DNA from: Bacillota bacterium
GTDB taxonomy: Bacteria > Bacillota > Clostridia > Christensenellales > Borkfalkiaceae
Assembly (NCBI GenBank): GCA_021768985.1
Contig: JAETTR010000033.1
Coordinates: 1-9,571 of the forward strand
Direction of reading: 5' to 3'
Length of the DNA: 9,571 nucleotides
Shown: piece by piece, positions 1 through 7,210 of the stretch
Layout of the letters: each line of letters begins with the position of its first letter
Numbering within the stretch: the first letter of the stretch is position 1
Position numbers and translations under genes: made by a program
Notes under the pieces: generated by a model
The model's database searches: none
Told to the model about the DNA's origin: nothing
Seen by the model: only the letters and a program-made list of their open reading frames with translations

Positions 1-1
1 G

Positions 2-1100
2 AGCGCGATCGCTTTTACGACGTCCGCGCTCGAACGGATCGACCCCGCCGCCACAACGGAAACGCTGTCGCGGATCTCCTCCTGCCGCAGTCTTTCGTCC
101 ACGCGGGCGAGCGCAAGCTATCTGAAAATCTGCTGTTGCCTGTCGTTCGGGGCGATCGGCTTCACCGTTTACGAACGCTTTTTGCAGAGCACGGGCAAAA
201 CGCTGTACTCGACGATTTCGCAAGTTTCGGGCGCGGCGACGAATATCATACTCGACTACGTGTTCATTTACCCCTGTAAAATGGGAATCGACGGCGCGGC
301 GTGGGCGACCGTAATCGGACAAATCGTATCGCTTGCCGCGGCGATGCAGTTCCACTATCTTGCCAACCGCGAAATCAAAAACAGCGTCCAAGGCGTTAAA
401 GCCCGACGGCAAGATCATAAAAGGCATCTATAAAATAGGCGTTTCCGCCGCGATCATGCAAGGGCTGCTTTCCGTTATGATGCTCGGCATGACGAAAATT
501 CTCGGCACGGTGAACATAAAAGAAACCGCCGATCTGTTGCAGGGCGGGTTCGGAATCTATTATAAAATCATGCAGTTCGCGTTGTTCGCCGCGTTCGGCG
601 TATCCAACACGATCATTTCGGTCTTGTCCTTTAATTACGGCATGCAGAACAAACAGCGCGTGCGGGACTGCATCAAATACGGAATACTCGTTTCGTTGAT
701 CGTAGCCGCCGTCATTACGGTTTTGTTCGAATGCCTCGCCGTTCCGCTCTCCCGACTATTCGGCATGGCGAGCGGCGAGGGCGGCGAAGCCATTCAAGCG
801 GTGGTTACGACGGCGATTCGCATCGCGAGCATCGGCTATCTCTTTATGGCGTTCAGCGTGGCCGTTCAGGGCGTCCTGCAAGCGTTCCGGTACGCGCTTT
901 CCCCTTTGCTCATATCCTTTCTGCGCCTGTGCCTGCTCGTTCTTCCGATCGCCTACCTGTTCACCCTGTCGGGCGACGTCGTGAATCTCGTGTGGTGGAC
1001 GTTCCCGATCGTGGAATTCGTCACGGCGGCGATCTCCGCCCTGCTCTTGAAATATGCCTATCGCAAAAAGGTCGGACCGATGCCCGAAAATCCGGATTGA
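2..1100 (+). pseudogene. MATE family multidrug efflux transporter, 5'-truncated and frameshifted
   Basis: This is a multi-drug and toxin extrusion (MATE) transporter, an inner-membrane cation-coupled antiporter. The first part is read in the frame of base 182 (codons at 2, 5, 8...): the segments around YERFLQSTGKT, NIILDYVFIYP and DGAAWATVIGQIVS are typical of the end of the first MATE half. Near base 395 the reading moves to the next frame, where LKPDGKIIKGIYKIGVSAA continues the usual linker and the second six-helix half runs to TGA at 1098-1100. Skipping one G at about 395 (...GGC-g-TTA-AAG...) restores a continuous protein, so there is one extra base. Upstream of about 105 no frame looks clearly like MATE, so a second lesion there is possible. 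The start lies outside the window. This may be a true pseudogene or an assembly error. It is convergent with the amylase gene. Confidence 0.8.
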
Positions 1101-2420
1101 CCGCGGCCAGTTTTTCTTGTAAATCGCGCAGGAGTACGGCGGCAGATAAATATCGTTGAGATTGCGCACCTGACCGGTGAGCAAATCCGTTCCTTCCGCC
1201 TCTTCCGCGCGGACGGTGCAATCTCCCCCGCCGATATTGACCGCCACGATGATCTTCTCTCCTTCCCACTCCCGCACGAAGGAAAAATTCGTATTCGCAA
1301 GCGTGGCTTTGGCGTAGCTCCCGTAGGAGAACGCGCGGTGTTCTGCGCGGATCTTCGCCAGCTTTGCGATATGCGCGACGAGCTCGGGATGCGCGCCGCG
1401 ATCCACCTCGTCGATACACGGGCGCAAGCGGTAGTCGAGATCGGACTTATCCCCTTCCGCGCCGAATTCCGATCCGTAATAGACGCAGGGCATACCCGGA
1501 ATCGTGAAGAGCAACGTATACAGATTGCGCAGATTCCGCTTTTCCGCAAGCGCGGTGTACGCGCGCACGACATCGTGATTATCGACGAAGTTGAGCATGC
1601 GCTTGCCCGTATACAGAGACCAGGGCAAAGACGCATAAAGCCGCGTGAGAGAATGCTCGATTTCAAACAGGTTGTTCGAATTGAACGCCGAGATCATGCC
1701 CTTATAACACTCGTACCCCGTGATCGAATTCAGCCGTTCGGGACAGATATTCTGCTGAAAATTACCGCAGTGGATCACCTCGCCCACAAGAAAAAAATCG
1801 TCGCGCTTTTCGTTCGCGGTGCGCCGCAACAGTTCCATGAACCAAGGCGGAAGAAGATAGCACACGTCCAGCCGCAGTCCGTCGATCCCGAATTCGTCGA
1901 TCCAGAAGCGCACGGCGTTCATGAGATAATTCTGCAAGTCACGATTTTCGAGGCGGAGCTTTACGAGCTCGGCGTGCCCCTCCCAATTTTCGTACCACAG
2001 CCCGTCGCGGTAAGCGGAATCGCCGCCGAAGTCGATGTTGAACCAGAAGCGGTAGTCCGTGCTCTCCCGTTTTTCGAGCACCTCCCGAAAGGGCGGAAAC
2101 GCCCTGCCCGTATGATTGAACACGCCGTCGAGCACGACGCGGATCCCCGCCTCGTGAAACTGTTTTACGAGCGATTTCAGCTCGTCGTTCGTGCCCAGAC
2201 GCCGATCGACTTTATAAAAATCGACCGTGTCGTAGCCGTGCCGCTCGCTCTCGAACAGCGGATTGAACAGCACGGCGGTAATCCCCAGCTCTTTCAGCCG
2301 CGGAATCTCCGCCGCGATTTTATGCAAACGGTGACGGGTCTCCCCGAAATCGTTCTCCCGCTCCGCGCCGCAAAACCCGAGCGGATAAATCTGATAAAAT
2401 ACTGCTTCGTCGAACCACAT
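756..2420 (-). CDS. GH13 alpha-amylase / neopullulanase-like glycosidase with stop-loss C-terminal extension
   Basis: This is a glycoside hydrolase family 13 enzyme that probably cleaves alpha-1,4 glucans or maltodextrins; no signal peptide is seen, so it is likely cytoplasmic. Numbered from the ATG at 2418-2420, conserved regions are: I, DGVFNH at 98-103; II, GLRLD with nucleophile D185; III, GE with acid/base E214; IV, FVDNHD with D283. The N-terminus VFYQIYPLGFCG is typical of the family. The catalytic barrel and beta domain end at ...YLPPYSCAIYKKN, residue 437, near base 1110. The next codon is TGG (1107-1109), one substitution from TAG or TGA. The frame then stays open for 117 codons antisense to the MATE gene, ending at 756; that tail is Arg/Glu/Gln/His-rich and unlike any GH13 domain. 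I chose ATG 2420 because GGGAG lies 9 nt before it; the longer frame from 2483 would run through the upstream terminator. No clear promoter of its own was found. Confidence 0.85.
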   Translation of the reverse strand: MWFDEAVFYQIYPLGFCGAERENDFGETRHRLHKIAAEIPRLKELGITAVLFNPLFESERHGYDTVDFYKVDRRLGTNDELKSLVKQFHEAGIRVVLDGVFNHTGRAFPPFREVLEKRESTDYRFWFNIDFGGDSAYRDGLWYENWEGHAELVKLRLENRDLQNYLMNAVRFWIDEFGIDGLRLDVCYLLPPWFMELLRRTANEKRDDFFLVGEVIHCGNFQQNICPERLNSITGYECYKGMISAFNSNNLFEIEHSLTRLYASLPWSLYTGKRMLNFVDNHDVVRAYTALAEKRNLRNLYTLLFTIPGMPCVYYGSEFGAEGDKSDLDYRLRPCIDEVDRGAHPELVAHIAKLAKIRAEHRAFSYGSYAKATLANTNFSFVREWEGEKIIVAVNIGGGDCTVRAEEAEGTDLLTGQVRNLNDIYLPPYSCAIYKKNWPRSIRIFGHRSDLFAIGIFQEQGGDRRRDEFHDRERPPHEIHDVARQGEQVGDRKNEQAQAQKGYEQRGKRVPERLQDALNGHAERHKEIADARDANRRRNHRLNGFAALAARHAE

Positions 2421-2449
2421 TCGTCTTTTCTCCCGCATTCCTTTCAAAT

Positions 2450-2480
2450 AAAATCCCCCCGGCGATCCCGAGGGGATTTT
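2450..2480 (-). terminator. Intrinsic terminator after the YkpA/YbiT-like ABC-F gene
   Basis: Arms AAAATCCCC (minus strand, 2480-2472) and GGGGATTTT (2458-2450) give a 9-bp stem with a GC-rich 13-nt loop, followed by ATTTG. It begins 9 nt after the ABC-F stop codon. It also sits just ahead of the amylase start, so amylase transcription may depend partly on read-through. Confidence 0.7.
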
Positions 2481-2489
2481 CACGAAAAA

Positions 2490-4067
2490 TCAGCCGTTCG
2501 TCAGTTCGACGTACTCGTCGAACGTAACCGATTTATCAAACACCTTCTTACCGTCGATCACAATGATGCGGTTGCAGACCGTGTTCATGAGCTCCTGATC
2601 GTGCGAAGTTAAAAGCATACAGCCCTTAAACGCCGTCAAGCCGTTGTTGAGCGAGGTGATCGATTCGAGATCGAGGTGGTTGGTCGGCTCGTCGAAGATC
2701 AAAAAGTTCCCGCCCTCGAGCATCATCTTCGAAAGCATACAGCGCACCTTTTCGCCGCCCGAAAGCACATTCGCCTCTTTCAACGCCTCTTCGCCCGAGA
2801 AAAGCATTCTGCCCAGCCAGCCGCGCAGATATTCCTCGTAATGGTCCTTACTGAACTGCGACAGCCACTGCACGAGATTCAGTTCGCACTTCTCGAAGTA
2901 CTCGTTGTTGTTCTGCGGGAAGTAGGAATAGGCGATCGTCTTGCCCCACTTGACCGTACCCGCGTCGGGCTGTTCCTTGCCCGTCAGAATATCGTACAGC
3001 ATGGTAACGGAGGTGGATTTATCCGAGATCACGCCGATCTTATCCCCCTTCTGCACCGTGAAGGAAATCTCCTCGAAAAAGCCCTTTTTCGTGAGTCCTT
3101 CCACTGCAAGAATGTCGTTGCCGATCTCCCGTTCCGATTTGAAATCGATAAACGGATATTTGCGGAGGGAGGGTTTGATGTCGGAGATCGTCAGCTTTTC
3201 GAGCTCCTTTTTACGGGAGGTCGCCTGACGGGATTTGCTTGCGTTCGCGGCAAACCGCGCGATGAAGTCTTTGAGCTCCTGCGCGCGCTGTTCCGCCTTT
3301 TTATTCGCGTCCTTCTGCTGACGGGCGAGCAGCTGCGAAGTCTGGTACCAGAAGTCGTAGTTCCCCAGATACAGATTGATTTTCCCGAAGTCCACGTCGC
3401 AGATATGAGTGCACACCTTGTTTAAAAAGTGGCGGTTGTGCGAAACGATGATGATGGTATTCTCGAAGTCGAGCAAATAATTTTCGAGCCAGCGCACCGT
3501 CTTTAAGTCGAGGTTGTTGGTGGGCTCGTCCAGAAGCAACACGTCGGGATTTCCGAACAGCGCCTGCGCCAACAGCACGCGGACTTTTTGCTTCGCGTCG
3601 AGCTCGGACATCTGCGCGTAGTGGTATTCGTTGGGAATATCCAGTTCGTTCAGCAGAGTCTGCGCTTCGCTCTCCGCCTCCCAGCCGCCGAGCTCCGCGA
3701 ACTCGCTTTCGAGCTCGGACGCGCGGATCCCGTCCTCTTCGGTGAAATCGGCGTGCGCGTAGAGGGCGTCTTTTTCGTCCATGATCTCCACAAGCCGCTT
3801 GTGCCCGAGCATCACGGTACGAAGCACCGTTTCGAAGTCGTACTTGTTCTGGTTCTGCGCGAGCACGGACATGCGCTCGTTTTTATCAAGGGTCACGTCA
3901 CCCTTATTGGGCTCGATCTCGCCCGAAAGCACCTTTAAAAAAGTGGATTTTCCCGCGCCGTTCGCGCCGATAATCCCGTAGCAATTCCCCTTGGTGAATT
4001 TCAGATTGACTTCTTCGAACAGCTTCTTGCTGCCGTACTGCAAACTGACGTTGTTGACCTGTAACAT
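2490..4067 (-). CDS. ABC-F family ATPase, YkpA/YbiT type
   Basis: This is a 525-residue soluble protein with two ABC ATPase domains and no membrane segments. ABC-F proteins bind the ribosome E site and modulate translation; the YkpA/YbiT branch is usually housekeeping rather than a resistance factor. NBD1: Walker A GANGAGKST (34-42), an acidic arm insert around 95-140, Walker B DVLLLDEP (175-182), switch His210. The charged, partly helical linker spans about 245-310. NBD2: LSGGE (435-439), FLIFDEPTNHLDL (455-467), switch His489. Two key motifs are degenerate. The NBD1 signature reads SELDAKQ (154-160), and the NBD2 Walker A reads ISDKSTSVT (347-355) and lacks the lysine. ATG 4065-4067 has GGGAG 7 nt upstream. 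Length matches the family (about 530-540). The gene is divergent from the aldehyde dehydrogenase gene. Confidence 0.93.
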   Translation of the reverse strand: MLQVNNVSLQYGSKKLFEEVNLKFTKGNCYGIIGANGAGKSTFLKVLSGEIEPNKGDVTLDKNERMSVLAQNQNKYDFETVLRTVMLGHKRLVEIMDEKDALYAHADFTEEDGIRASELESEFAELGGWEAESEAQTLLNELDIPNEYHYAQMSELDAKQKVRVLLAQALFGNPDVLLLDEPTNNLDLKTVRWLENYLLDFENTIIIVSHNRHFLNKVCTHICDVDFGKINLYLGNYDFWYQTSQLLARQQKDANKKAEQRAQELKDFIARFAANASKSRQATSRKKELEKLTISDIKPSLRKYPFIDFKSEREIGNDILAVEGLTKKGFFEEISFTVQKGDKIGVISDKSTSVTMLYDILTGKEQPDAGTVKWGKTIAYSYFPQNNNEYFEKCELNLVQWLSQFSKDHYEEYLRGWLGRMLFSGEEALKEANVLSGGEKVRCMLSKMMLEGGNFLIFDEPTNHLDLESITSLNNGLTAFKGCMLLTSHDQELMNTVCNRIIVIDGKKVFDKSVTFDEYVELTNG

Positions 4068-4099
4068 TCTTAACTCCCGTCCAAAATCGCTTTTATCCG

Positions 4100-4128
4100 A
4101 TTATAACATATCGCGGAAAAATAATCAA
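4100..4128 (-). promoter_or_regulatory. Sigma-A promoter for the YkpA/YbiT-like ABC-F gene
   Basis: On the minus strand, -35 TTGATT (4128-4123), a 17-nt spacer and -10 TATAAT (4105-4100), with an extended-10 TG one base upstream (TGTTATAAT). Expected transcription start is near 4093, giving a leader of about 25 nt before ATG 4067. Confidence 0.75.
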
Positions 4129-4173
4129 ACGAAAAACCGCCGCAAAACGAAATACTGTTTTTCGCAAACGCGC

Positions 4174-4202
4174 TTGACAGGTTCTCAAATCGGATTTATA
4201 AT
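4174..4202 (+). promoter_or_regulatory. Perfect consensus sigma-A promoter for the aldehyde dehydrogenase gene
   Basis: TTGACA (4174-4179), 17-nt spacer, TATAAT (4197-4202): both hexamers match consensus exactly. A start site 6-8 bases after the -10 falls at 4208-4210, on or next to the GTG start codon at 4209. The -35 boxes of this promoter and the divergent ABC-F promoter are 45 bp apart. Confidence 0.85.
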
Positions 4203-4208
4203 AACTTT

Positions 4209-5579
4209 GTGATACCCGAACAGATTTTAGAAAAACAGCGCGCGTATTTCGCAAGCGGCGCAACCCTGCCCGTAAAGTCCAGAATCGCCGCGCTGAAACG
4301 ACTGCGCGATACGATCAGGGCGCACGAAACGGAAATTTACGCCGCCCTTGCGCAGGACCTCGGCAAGAGCGAACCCGAGAGCTACGCCTGCGAGCTAGGC
4401 ATGGCGTATTCGGAAATAAGCTATCTTTTACGGCATACGAAAAAATTCGCCAAGCCGAAAAAGAAGCATACTCCGCTCGCGCAATTCGCGGCGAAGAGCT
4501 ACACGCTCCCCTCGCCCCTCGGGTGCGCGCTGATCATGAGTCCGTGGAACTACCCCTTCATGCTCTCCGTCGAGCCGCTTGCCGACGCGATCGCCGCGGG
4601 CTGTTGCGCGATTTTAAAACCGTCCGCCTATTCGCCCGCCGCGAGCGACCTGCTCGCGCGGCTCCTTGCCGATGCCTTCCCGCCCGAGTACGTCTCCGTC
4701 GTGACGGGCGGGCGCGCGGAAAACGACCGGCTGCTCGACCTGCCCTTCGACAAAATCTTTTTTACGGGAAGCGTCGCGGTCGGCAAAGAAGTCATGCGTC
4801 GGGCGGCGGAACGACTGATCCCCGTCACCCTCGAGCTCGGCGGAAAGAGCCCGTGCATCGTGGACGAAACCGCCGATTTGAAGCTTGCGGCGAGACGGAT
4901 CGCGTTCGGGAAATTTTTGAACTGCGGACAGACCTGCGTGGCGCCCGACTACCTGCTCGTGCACGAATCGGTGCGCGAACGGTTTCTGGAAGAGCTGAAA
5001 CAACAAATCGGAATTCAATTCGGGGAACGCCCGCTCGAAAACAAGAATTACGGCAAAATCGTAAACGAAAAACACTTCCGAAGAATCTGCGGCCTCATCG
5101 GCGAAGCGGAAATTTACTGCGGCGGAGAACGGGACGAAACCTCGCTCCGCATTGCCCCCACCGTGCTCGTCGGCGTAACGCGCGAATCCGCCTGTATGCG
5201 GGAGGAGATTTTCGGACCCGTTCTGCCCGTGCTTTCCTACAACGACGAAAATGAGCTTCTCGCCGAACTGCAAGCCCTGCCTTCCCCGCTCGCCTTCTAC
5301 TTATTCCGCTCCGATCGCAAAAGGATACGGAACTTCACGACCCGGTGCAAGTTCGGCGGCGGGTGCGTGAACGACACGGTCATTCACCTTGCGACTCCCC
5401 GCCTGCCCTTCGGCGGCGCGGGCGAGAGCGGCACGGGAAGCTACCACGGCAAAGCGGGCTTCGATTGCTTTACGCACGAAAAGAGCATCGTAGACAAAAA
5501 GACTTGGTTCGACCTGCCCGTGCGCTACCAACCGTACACGAAACGGAAAGCGAAACTTATCCGGAAATTTTTAAAATAA
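4209..5579 (+). CDS. Class 3 aldehyde dehydrogenase (NAD(P)+-dependent)
   Basis: This enzyme oxidises aldehydes to carboxylic acids with NAD(P)+; it resembles the ALDH3/CalB branch, which acts on fatty or aromatic aldehydes. The 456 residues match the usual length. Visible landmarks are SPWNYPF with Asn114 (oxyanion), LKPSA (136-140), FTGS in the nucleotide-binding fold (185-188), LELGGKSP with general base Glu209, NCGQTC with catalytic Cys243, and EEIFGPVLPV (332-341). The usual KPSE is KPSA here, so the residue that often contacts the adenine ribose is Ala140; this could affect NAD versus NADP preference (inference). The start must be GTG 4209: the conserved N-terminal helix (EQILEKQRAYFASGA) begins three codons later, and the next in-frame ATG is at residue 65. 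No Shine-Dalgarno sequence precedes it. The last bases overlap the convergent Lsa-like gene by 9 bp. Confidence 0.93.
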   Translation: MIPEQILEKQRAYFASGATLPVKSRIAALKRLRDTIRAHETEIYAALAQDLGKSEPESYACELGMAYSEISYLLRHTKKFAKPKKKHTPLAQFAAKSYTLPSPLGCALIMSPWNYPFMLSVEPLADAIAAGCCAILKPSAYSPAASDLLARLLADAFPPEYVSVVTGGRAENDRLLDLPFDKIFFTGSVAVGKEVMRRAAERLIPVTLELGGKSPCIVDETADLKLAARRIAFGKFLNCGQTCVAPDYLLVHESVRERFLEELKQQIGIQFGERPLENKNYGKIVNEKHFRRICGLIGEAEIYCGGERDETSLRIAPTVLVGVTRESACMREEIFGPVLPVLSYNDENELLAELQALPSPLAFYLFRSDRKRIRNFTTRCKFGGGCVNDTVIHLATPRLPFGGAGESGTGSYHGKAGFDCFTHEKSIVDKKTWFDLPVRYQPYTKRKAKLIRKFLK

Positions 5580-7034
5580 CGAAACAATTTTCGAGACGAG
5601 TTTTTCCCGAAACGCGCCGTCGTGCTCTACGAGCAGCATCGTAGGCGCAAATTCTTCGATCAGCCGCTCGATTTGCATGCGCGAATACACGTCGATGAAA
5701 TTGAGCGGTTCGTCCCAGACGTACAGGTGCGCCGATTCGCAAAGGCTCTTTGCGATCAGCGCTTTTTTCTTTTGTCCGCCCGAAAACTCCCGCATGTCAG
5801 TTTCAAACTGTTTCTTTTCGAAATCCATTTTATTCAAAACGGCTTTAAAGAGCGGTTCGTTCAGCCCGTGCTCCCGCGCGAACTCGGCGAGCGAGCCGCA
5901 CAAAAACGAGGTATCCTGCGGCACGTACGATACGATCAGACGCGAGCCGATCCGCACCGTGCCGCGATAGGGCGTCGCTTCCCCCGCGATCAGTTTTAAA
6001 ATACTGCTCTTGCCGCTCCCGTTCCTTCCGTCGAGAAAGACCCGTTCCCCGCGCTTCACGGAAAAGCTCACGCCCGAACAGACCGCACCCGTACCGTAAT
6101 CGATCTCCAGATCGGTTACGGAGAGCAGCGTTTCGGAAAAGTATTCGAGCGGGGAGATTTTCAGATCCTCCGCCGTTTCGAGATTTTTGAGCAACGCGGA
6201 CTTCTGCTCCACCGCCTGCTGTTTGCGCGCCTCCGTTACTTTGGCGCGCTTCATCATCTTCGCCGCCTTATGCCCGACGTAGCCCTTGTCGTACGCGCCG
6301 ATTTTGGAAACTTCTACTTTATTCGCCCATTGCGCGGTGCGCTCCGCCGACTGCTTTAACCGTCTGATATCCCGCTCCGCGCGCTCGTTCTGCGCCTTCT
6401 CCCCTTCCTGCCGTTTTTCGAACCGCTCCATATACAAAGAAAAATTTCCGTTCTCCACCGTGATTTCCGCGCGGTTCATCGCCAGAATATGATCGACGCA
6501 ACCGTCCAGAAAACGGCGGTCGTGCGAAACGAGAATAAAACCCTTCTTCCGTTGCAGATACTTTGCGACCGCCTTCCGCGATTCCGCGTCCAGATGGTTC
6601 GTCGGCTCGTCGATCAACAGAAAATGCCCCTCGTTTAAAAAGAGCGCGGCAAGCAACGCCTTCGTCTGCTCCCCGCCCGAGAGCGTATCGAAGGGGCGGT
6701 AAAAGATATCCGCCTCCATACCGAGCGCGGAAAGCTCGCGCAAGAACTGCCAGGCCTCCGCTTCGGGGCAGACCTCCCGCAAAATCTCCGCAGTCGGACG
6801 CTCCTTTTCCCGCACGGGATAGGGGAAATTATCGAACCGCACCGAGGCGCTGATTTTCCCGCGGTACTCGTACTGCCCGCACAGGAGCTTTAAAAAGGTG
6901 GTTTTACCCCTGCCGTTTCTGCCGACGAAGCCCAGCTTCCAGTCGGTATCGATCCGAAACGTTACGTTCTCGAATATATTCTCACTGCCCGAGGGATAGG
7001 CGAACGTCAGCCCCTCTACCTGAATCATAGACAT
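5571..7034 (-). CDS. ABC-F ribosomal protection protein, Lsa family (predicted lincosamide / streptogramin A / pleuromutilin resistance)
   Basis: This is a 487-residue cytoplasmic twin-ATPase protein; Lsa-family proteins bind antibiotic-stalled ribosomes and dislodge lincosamides, streptogramin A and pleuromutilins. The opening MSMIQVEGLTFAYP, the stretch NIFENVTFRIDTDWKLGF, and the linker motif IGAYDKGYVGHKAAKMMKR (245-263) are hallmarks of the Lsa group. NBD1: Walker A GRNGRGKTT (38-46), LSGGE (118-122), LLIDEPTNHLD (139-149), SHD (170-172). The interdomain linker, including the antibiotic-resistance domain loop, spans about 200-300. NBD2: GRNGSGKSS (336-344), FSGGQ (417-421), WDEP (440-443), EHD (470-472). 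All ATPase residues are present, so it looks functional. ATG 7034 is chosen because AAGGAGG ends 8 nt upstream; the frame is open back to a TTG at 7187, but that stretch is the regulatory leader. Length is close to known Lsa proteins (about 495). Expression appears to be controlled by the attenuator upstream. Confidence 0.9.
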   Translation of the reverse strand: MSMIQVEGLTFAYPSGSENIFENVTFRIDTDWKLGFVGRNGRGKTTFLKLLCGQYEYRGKISASVRFDNFPYPVREKERPTAEILREVCPEAEAWQFLRELSALGMEADIFYRPFDTLSGGEQTKALLAALFLNEGHFLLIDEPTNHLDAESRKAVAKYLQRKKGFILVSHDRRFLDGCVDHILAMNRAEITVENGNFSLYMERFEKRQEGEKAQNERAERDIRRLKQSAERTAQWANKVEVSKIGAYDKGYVGHKAAKMMKRAKVTEARKQQAVEQKSALLKNLETAEDLKISPLEYFSETLLSVTDLEIDYGTGAVCSGVSFSVKRGERVFLDGRNGSGKSSILKLIAGEATPYRGTVRIGSRLIVSYVPQDTSFLCGSLAEFAREHGLNEPLFKAVLNKMDFEKKQFETDMREFSGGQKKKALIAKSLCESAHLYVWDEPLNFIDVYSRMQIERLIEEFAPTMLLVEHDGAFREKLVSKIVSLF

Positions 7035-7050
7035 ATCGGTTTCCTCCTTT

Positions 7051-7065
7051 GCTTCGTTCCGAAGC
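7051..7065 (-). other. Small hairpin directly upstream of the Lsa-like Shine-Dalgarno site
   Basis: GCTTCG-GAA-CGAAGC forms a perfect 6-bp stem with a 3-nt loop between the leader terminator and AAAGGAGG. It has no U-tract, so it is not a terminator. It may insulate the ribosome-binding site or stabilise the mRNA 5' end; function unknown. Confidence 0.45.
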
Positions 7066-7067
7066 AT

Positions 7068-7102
7068 AAAAAATGAGCCGCAAGAAAGAATTCTTGCAGC
7101 CC
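7068..7102 (-). terminator. Leader (attenuator) intrinsic terminator upstream of the Lsa-like gene
   Basis: The minus strand reads a 12-bp stem (arms 7102-7091 and 7086-7075; core GCTGCAAGAA / TTCTTGCGGC with two G-U pairs), a TTCT loop, then A and six T (7073-7068). It stops transcription about 33 nt before the start codon unless segment 2 invades its 3' arm. Confidence 0.75.
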
Positions 7103-7210
7103 GCCAAACCAAAACCGAATCCATGAGCATAGACGGTTGAAAAGCGATATCATATTCTTTCTTGCAAAGCGCGCAATAACCCTGCAAAAAGCAGCGTTAT
7201 CGCATCAAGT

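Noticed and set aside
1..105. Attempt to read MATE sequence upstream of base 105 in all three plus frames
   Set aside because: Frame 2 is open and has GC-rich third positions but does not resemble MATE; no single shift gave a convincing match, so no specific second frameshift is claimed.
2421..2483. Upstream amylase starts at 2483 and 2435
   Set aside because: 2483 lies inside the terminator region of the preceding gene; 2435 has its purine-rich site directly against the ATG. ATG 2420 has GGGAG at 9 nt.
1338..2612. Long open frame on the plus strand (424 codons) across the amylase gene
   Set aside because: It is antisense to the amylase reading frame and crosses into the ABC-F gene; the product is Arg/His/Val-rich low-complexity sequence with no recognisable motif. 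GC-rich codon bias keeps the antisense frame open.
2676..3425. 249-codon plus-strand frame opposite the YkpA/YbiT-like gene
   Set aside because: Antisense shadow of a clearly real ABC-F gene; no own ribosome-binding site and no family resemblance.
4141..4172. Imperfect palindrome between the divergent promoters (GCAAAACG... / ...TTTTTCGC)
   Set aside because: Only about half of the paired positions match; not enough to call an operator.
5580..5606. Possible ALDH terminator (CGAAA...TTTTCG)
   Set aside because: Stem of only about 5 bp inside the Lsa-like coding sequence and no following T-run.
7035..7187. 51-codon N-terminal extension of the Lsa-like protein from TTG 7187
   Set aside because: The region holds the terminator and antiterminator structures, and ATG 7034 has an excellent AAGGAGG site and matches Lsa N-termini.
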